Source of the DNA: Deltaproteobacteria bacterium
GTDB lineage: Bacteria > Myxococcota_A > SURF-8
Reading direction: 5' to 3'
DNA: 10,790 bases
NCBI GenBank assembly: GCA_029570245.1
Contig: JAKQSH010000036.1
Location: forward strand, 1-10,790
Shown here in pieces: positions 7,896 through 10,790 of this stretch. Below the pieces are notes generated by a model. It saw only the letters and a list, made by a program, of their open reading frames with translations, ran no database searches and was not told the origin of the DNA. Position 1 is the stretch's first letter; each line of letters starts with the position of its first letter. The position numbers and the translations under genes were made by a program.

Positions 7896-9026
7896 ATGAA
7901 CAGGGCGGAAAACAAAAATCTGAAATTCAGAATCGTCGTATGGACTCTGGCCATACTGGCATTTCTGTTGTTCGCAGAATACGCATCGCGTCAGGCGGTC
8001 TTCTATTATTACCTCTGGAAATCCTACAGGCTTACACAGCATTATTATCATGTAGAAGGCGGATTTTCCGAATTCAAACGGCGCGTTGACGCCACTCGCG
8101 ACGACAGACTGAATCTGAAGCAGCCTTTCGTCAGAGATATGTACAACCGCCGCTATTATCACCCTGAAGGAGTCGGACACAACTGGGGCTTCTTTCAGAA
8201 AGCGCCGCAGCTGCAGGCCGCCGAAGGCGTCACACGCATTCTCTGCATCGGATCATCCACAGTCAAACAGGGGTTCCCTGAGCCGTTGCAGAAGGTGCTT
8301 GACGGAATGGCGCCCGGACGCTTCGAAGTAATAAACGCCGGAATTCCGGCTGCTTCGATAATAAACACATACATGGACTACAACCTTATCTGGAAAAAAC
8401 TCAACCCCGACATCGTGATTCTTGAGCATAACGTTGACGACGTGGTTTTCAACGCTGTCCTGCCGTATTCAATGAATGAAACCGGCAAAGACCGGCGCAT
8501 GAGCTTTCAGCAGGCTTCGCAGGAAATGTTTTCAAAATTCGGAGGCGGATTCCGCACGCTTTACATGAACCTTTTCGACAACGAATCGCCGTTCACACTG
8601 GAGAAACGCGATCATCCGGCCCCGGATGGCTTGCAGCGCTACCGCGATTATACCGAAGCCTTCATTATGGCGATACGCGGTTCCGGCGCCAGTCCGGTGT
8701 TGCTGACTTATCAGCCTGCACTCTCAGACGGCGAGCTGCGCGGCGGATATTCGGAGGCGTTTTACAACGATATTGTTGCATTCTATCAACTTATGTTTTA
8801 TTCATTTACACTGAAAGGCGCGGTGGAAACACTGGATGAGCAGAACGCAATCGTTCGCGAGGTTGCACAGAAATACGGAGTCACGCTGTTTGAAATGGCC
8901 GGTATCATACCCAGGCAGGATATGTTTTTTACAGACGGGACTCATCACAGCGAGAAAGCGGCTTTCATAGTAGCTAAAAAACTGGCGGCAAGGATGTTGG
9001 AAGATGGAATCATCACCACAGAGTAA
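7896..9026 (+). CDS. Membrane-anchored SGNH/GDSL-type hydrolase (copy 1)
   Basis: A 376-residue protein with one N-terminal membrane span (about 12-28) and a large, probably extracytoplasmic SGNH-hydrolase domain. Block I is RILCIGSSTV with candidate nucleophile Ser121 in G-S-S-T. Block II is INAGIPAAS with oxyanion Gly149. Block III is LEHNVDDV with Asn179. Block V is DGTHHSEKA with Asp347 and His350. All four residue classes are present, so it should be active. SGNH enzymes of this layout are esterases or O-acyl transferases on carbohydrates or lipids; the substrate is unknown. Before the catalytic domain are YLWKSYRLTQHYY and YNRRYYHPE, shared with copy 2, so these are a lineage-specific element. 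ATG 7896 is used; a GTG at 7887 is possible, and neither has a good ribosome binding site. The 3' end overlaps the next gene by 23 bases. It is the first gene of a rightward operon, with no firm promoter recognised upstream. Confidence 0.85.
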   Translation: MNRAENKNLKFRIVVWTLAILAFLLFAEYASRQAVFYYYLWKSYRLTQHYYHVEGGFSEFKRRVDATRDDRLNLKQPFVRDMYNRRYYHPEGVGHNWGFFQKAPQLQAAEGVTRILCIGSSTVKQGFPEPLQKVLDGMAPGRFEVINAGIPAASIINTYMDYNLIWKKLNPDIVILEHNVDDVVFNAVLPYSMNETGKDRRMSFQQASQEMFSKFGGGFRTLYMNLFDNESPFTLEKRDHPAPDGLQRYRDYTEAFIMAIRGSGASPVLLTYQPALSDGELRGGYSEAFYNDIVAFYQLMFYSFTLKGAVETLDEQNAIVREVAQKYGVTLFEMAGIIPRQDMFFTDGTHHSEKAAFIVAKKLAARMLEDGIITTE

Positions 9027-9216
9027 AAACGAAGCCAAACAGGCAAAACGCTTCAAGAATAAGCGGGAGCTGTTCTGGTATGCCTTCATGCGGATACGCG
9101 AAACCCGTAAATGGTGGCTTATTCCGGTACTTGTGCTTCTGGTGATCGGCGGATTCTTCCTTAATCTTTTCACCGGGTACAACGTGCTGCCAGCCATTTA
9201 CAGCCTTATCCCCTGA
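9004..9216 (+). CDS. DUF5989-type small single-pass membrane protein
   Basis: A 70-residue protein. A hydrophilic, lysine/arginine-rich N-terminus (1-36) ends in RIRETRKWW, then a hydrophobic span (about 39-57), then a short tail with PAIYSLIP. The pattern R-(E/K)-x-(K)-W-W-L-x-P followed by a span and a final APFIY(T/S)L-like end is how I remember DUF5989 proteins, which are normally about 50 residues; here there are roughly 20 extra N-terminal residues. The positive-inside rule puts the N-terminus in the cytoplasm. From memory, such proteins occur beside SGNH hydrolases, SxtJ-like membrane proteins and carbamoyltransferases in exported-glycan or lipid loci; no biochemical function is known to me. 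ATG 9004 lies inside the end of SGNH copy 1 in another frame (23-base overlap), suggesting translational coupling. The next gene begins 32 bases downstream. Confidence 0.78.
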   Translation: MESSPQSKNEAKQAKRFKNKRELFWYAFMRIRETRKWWLIPVLVLLVIGGFFLNLFTGYNVLPAIYSLIP

Positions 9217-9248
9217 AATCGGCGCTGCATGGCGCTTGAGGTTGCAGA

Positions 9249-10415
9249 ATGTTCAGAAAAATCACCGTCTGGATGCTTGCAATATGCGCCGTTCTGCTTT
9301 TTGCGGAATTTCTGGCCCGCTGGGGGCTTTACAACTACGAATTGTACAAATCCTATCAGCTCACAAAAAATTATTACGGGCACGCCAGAAATTTCACCGA
9401 TTTCAAAAACGAATACGAAAGAATCAGCAGGCTCTTCACCGGCAGTGGAGTTCCTTTTGTAAGCGACCGATACAATCGCAGGTATTATTCGCCTGAGCTT
9501 GCGAAAAACCGTTTCGGCTTCATGCAGAAAGAACTGGCACTCGAAAAACGCCCCGGCGTTACGCGCATAATGTGCATAGGAACATCCACCGTCGAAATGG
9601 GCTTCCCCAAACCACTGCAGGAAGAGCTGGACCGCCGATATCCGGGACGATACGAAGTGATAAACGCCGGAATACCCGGTTCGGCCATGCTGAATAACTT
9701 TATGAACTATTCGCTTGTCTGGCATAAATTGAAACCGGACATTGTGGTTCTGGAGCACAATATTGACGATGTCCGCAGCAATGGAATTATGCCCTTTGAA
9801 ATCAGCGCAGATTATGAAGACCGTGAAAAACGTTATCTTGACGACGAATCACTGAGAAACGACCCGTTTCTTCCGGCTCTTTACCGTCTGGCCAGCCGGG
9901 TGATTTCCAGCGAATTTGGTGAAGACAAAAGAATGAAGGAACCGAGTTCCGAAGGTCTTGAACGTTACGAAACAGTGCTGAATGCTTTCGTCGATCTGGT
10001 GAAAGGCTCCGGGGCTACTCCGGTTCTTATGACTTATCAGCCCGCACTGAGCGATGGAGATGCCAGAGGAAAATTCTCTGAAGGATACTTCGCCGACATC
10101 ATCACGTTCTACCGCAGACTCTTTCCACAGTTCACAATTGAAGGCGCAATGGCGACTGTTGATGCCCACAACGAAATCATACGCAAAACAGCGCAGGACA
10201 AAAAGTTGCTGCTGGCAGACATCGTTGGACTGATTCCGCGCATGGATAAATTCTACAAGGACGGGACACACCTGGGAGAAAAAGGATCGAAGATTGCCGC
10301 CGGTAAATTGATTAATGTGCTTGAGAAATCAGGATTGATCGGAAACGGACAGGCTGAAAGCGCAAACGCGACAGAGAAATCCGAAAGTGCAATCGTCACG
10401 GAGCCTGAACCATGA
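9249..10415 (+). CDS. Membrane-anchored SGNH/GDSL-type hydrolase (copy 2)
   Basis: A 388-residue paralogue of the hydrolase two genes upstream, collinear along its whole length. It has an N-terminal membrane span (about 5-24), then YELYKSYQLTKNYY and DRYNRRYYSPE. Block I is RIMCIGTSTV with nucleophile Ser113, block II is INAGIPGSA, block III is LEHNIDDV with Asn171, and block V is DGTHLGEKG with Asp338 and His341. The nine residues TYQPALSDG (about 262-270) are identical in both copies. It differs by a 20-residue hydrophilic C-terminal tail rich in A, E and S, and by a variable segment near 180-235 where substrate specificity could differ. GAGG upstream of ATG 9249 gives a plausible ribosome binding site. 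The stop overlaps the next start as ATGA, so it is translationally coupled to the third hydrolase. The fold is likely extracytoplasmic; the substrate is unknown. Confidence 0.87.
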   Translation: MFRKITVWMLAICAVLLFAEFLARWGLYNYELYKSYQLTKNYYGHARNFTDFKNEYERISRLFTGSGVPFVSDRYNRRYYSPELAKNRFGFMQKELALEKRPGVTRIMCIGTSTVEMGFPKPLQEELDRRYPGRYEVINAGIPGSAMLNNFMNYSLVWHKLKPDIVVLEHNIDDVRSNGIMPFEISADYEDREKRYLDDESLRNDPFLPALYRLASRVISSEFGEDKRMKEPSSEGLERYETVLNAFVDLVKGSGATPVLMTYQPALSDGDARGKFSEGYFADIITFYRRLFPQFTIEGAMATVDAHNEIIRKTAQDKKLLLADIVGLIPRMDKFYKDGTHLGEKGSKIAAGKLINVLEKSGLIGNGQAESANATEKSESAIVTEPEP

Positions 10416-10790
10416 AAAAGCTCCTGACTCCGCTGAGGATAAATCTGGCGGTCATACTGCTGCCGATTGCAGCGCTTTTTATCTGGGGCAACAGCAATGT
10501 AAGCAAAGACCTGATGCGGCTTGAACGCATACTGGATGTGCTTGAAAGCAGCCCGGATTTTATGTGGCGCCAACGTCCGAACCTGAATACGGATTTCGAA
10601 GGTGCGGACGTTTTTACCGACAGCGACGGATTCAGACTGAACAATAAACAGAGTACTGATCTGCCCTCAGCCAGGGCAGGAGAAAAAACTTTCACAATCG
10701 TAACGCTGGGCGCCAGCCCGACTTTCGGTTACGGAGTAAAAGCCGAAGAGGCTTACCCTGCAGTCGTCGAAAAAACGCTTCGACGTGAGA
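10412..10790 (+). CDS. Third SGNH/GDSL-type hydrolase, N-terminal part
   Basis: The frame opens at ATG 10412 within an ATGA overlap with copy 2, behind GGAG at 10400-10403, and runs off the right edge after 126 codons. It starts with a basic stretch and one membrane span (about 8-26). A segment PDFMWRQRPNLNTDFEGAD (about 48-66) and DSDGFR follow, then block I TIVTLGASPTFGYGV with candidate nucleophile Ser102, and EEAYPAVVEKTL. The G-x-S-x-T-F-G-x-G-V...YP form belongs to a different, widespread SGNH subgroup from copies 1 and 2, so this is not a third tandem duplicate. Blocks II, III and V lie beyond the window, so the triad cannot be confirmed. The role probably lies in the same envelope or exported-glycan process as the neighbours. 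Confidence 0.83.
   Translation, partial: MKKLLTPLRINLAVILLPIAALFIWGNSNVSKDLMRLERILDVLESSPDFMWRQRPNLNTDFEGADVFTDSDGFRLNNKQSTDLPSARAGEKTFTIVTLGASPTFGYGVKAEEAYPAVVEKTLRRE

Noticed and set aside
7767..8180. A 137-codon reverse-strand frame over the start of SGNH copy 1
   Set aside because: It overlaps a conserved membrane-anchor and motif region on the other strand and has no recognisable content.
9198..9758. A 186-codon reverse-strand frame opposite SGNH copy 2
   Set aside because: It runs antisense through the catalytic block I of a clear paralogue pair; no domain is visible in its translation.

Overview
The window carries ten protein-coding genes, eight complete and one cut by each edge. There is no rRNA, tRNA, CRISPR array, insertion sequence or phage gene that I can see. 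Base composition is mixed (about half G+C by eye) and coding density is high. The genes suggest a Gram-negative-type bacterium with a broad, partly anaerobic metabolism: a cobalamin-domain radical SAM enzyme, a biosynthetic thiolase, a lipobox on a membrane transporter and a cell-envelope SGNH cluster. The phylum cannot be fixed from this sequence. The style fits a poorly cultured lineage (PVC-type or a candidate phylum), but that is inference only.

Left part (1-4027): a B12-binding-domain radical SAM protein runs leftward off the edge. It is divergent from a TauE/SafE-type (TSUP) anion exporter. That exporter converges on a leftward Na+/phosphate cotransporter with a PhoU-like tail and, unusually, a lipoprotein signal plus an Ig-like (Big-1-type) domain at its N-terminus.

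Middle (4028-7886): an acetyl-CoA acetyltransferase (thiolase) reads rightward and meets a leftward exonuclease III gene with only 10 bases between the stop codons. Upstream of xth on the same strand is an M18-family aminopeptidase with a strong intrinsic terminator behind it. Its candidate promoter has a perfect 6+4+6 inverted repeat in the spacer. These genes look like ordinary housekeeping functions in short transcription units.

Right part (7887-10790): a tight rightward operon encodes membrane-anchored SGNH hydrolase 1, a DUF5989-type single-pass membrane protein, a paralogous SGNH hydrolase 2, and the N-terminus of a third, divergent SGNH hydrolase that continues past the edge. The genes overlap or are nearly adjacent. 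The first two hydrolases are clearly tandem duplicates. This is the most interesting part of the window: probably the start of an envelope or exported-glycan modification locus whose substrate and remaining genes are not visible here.
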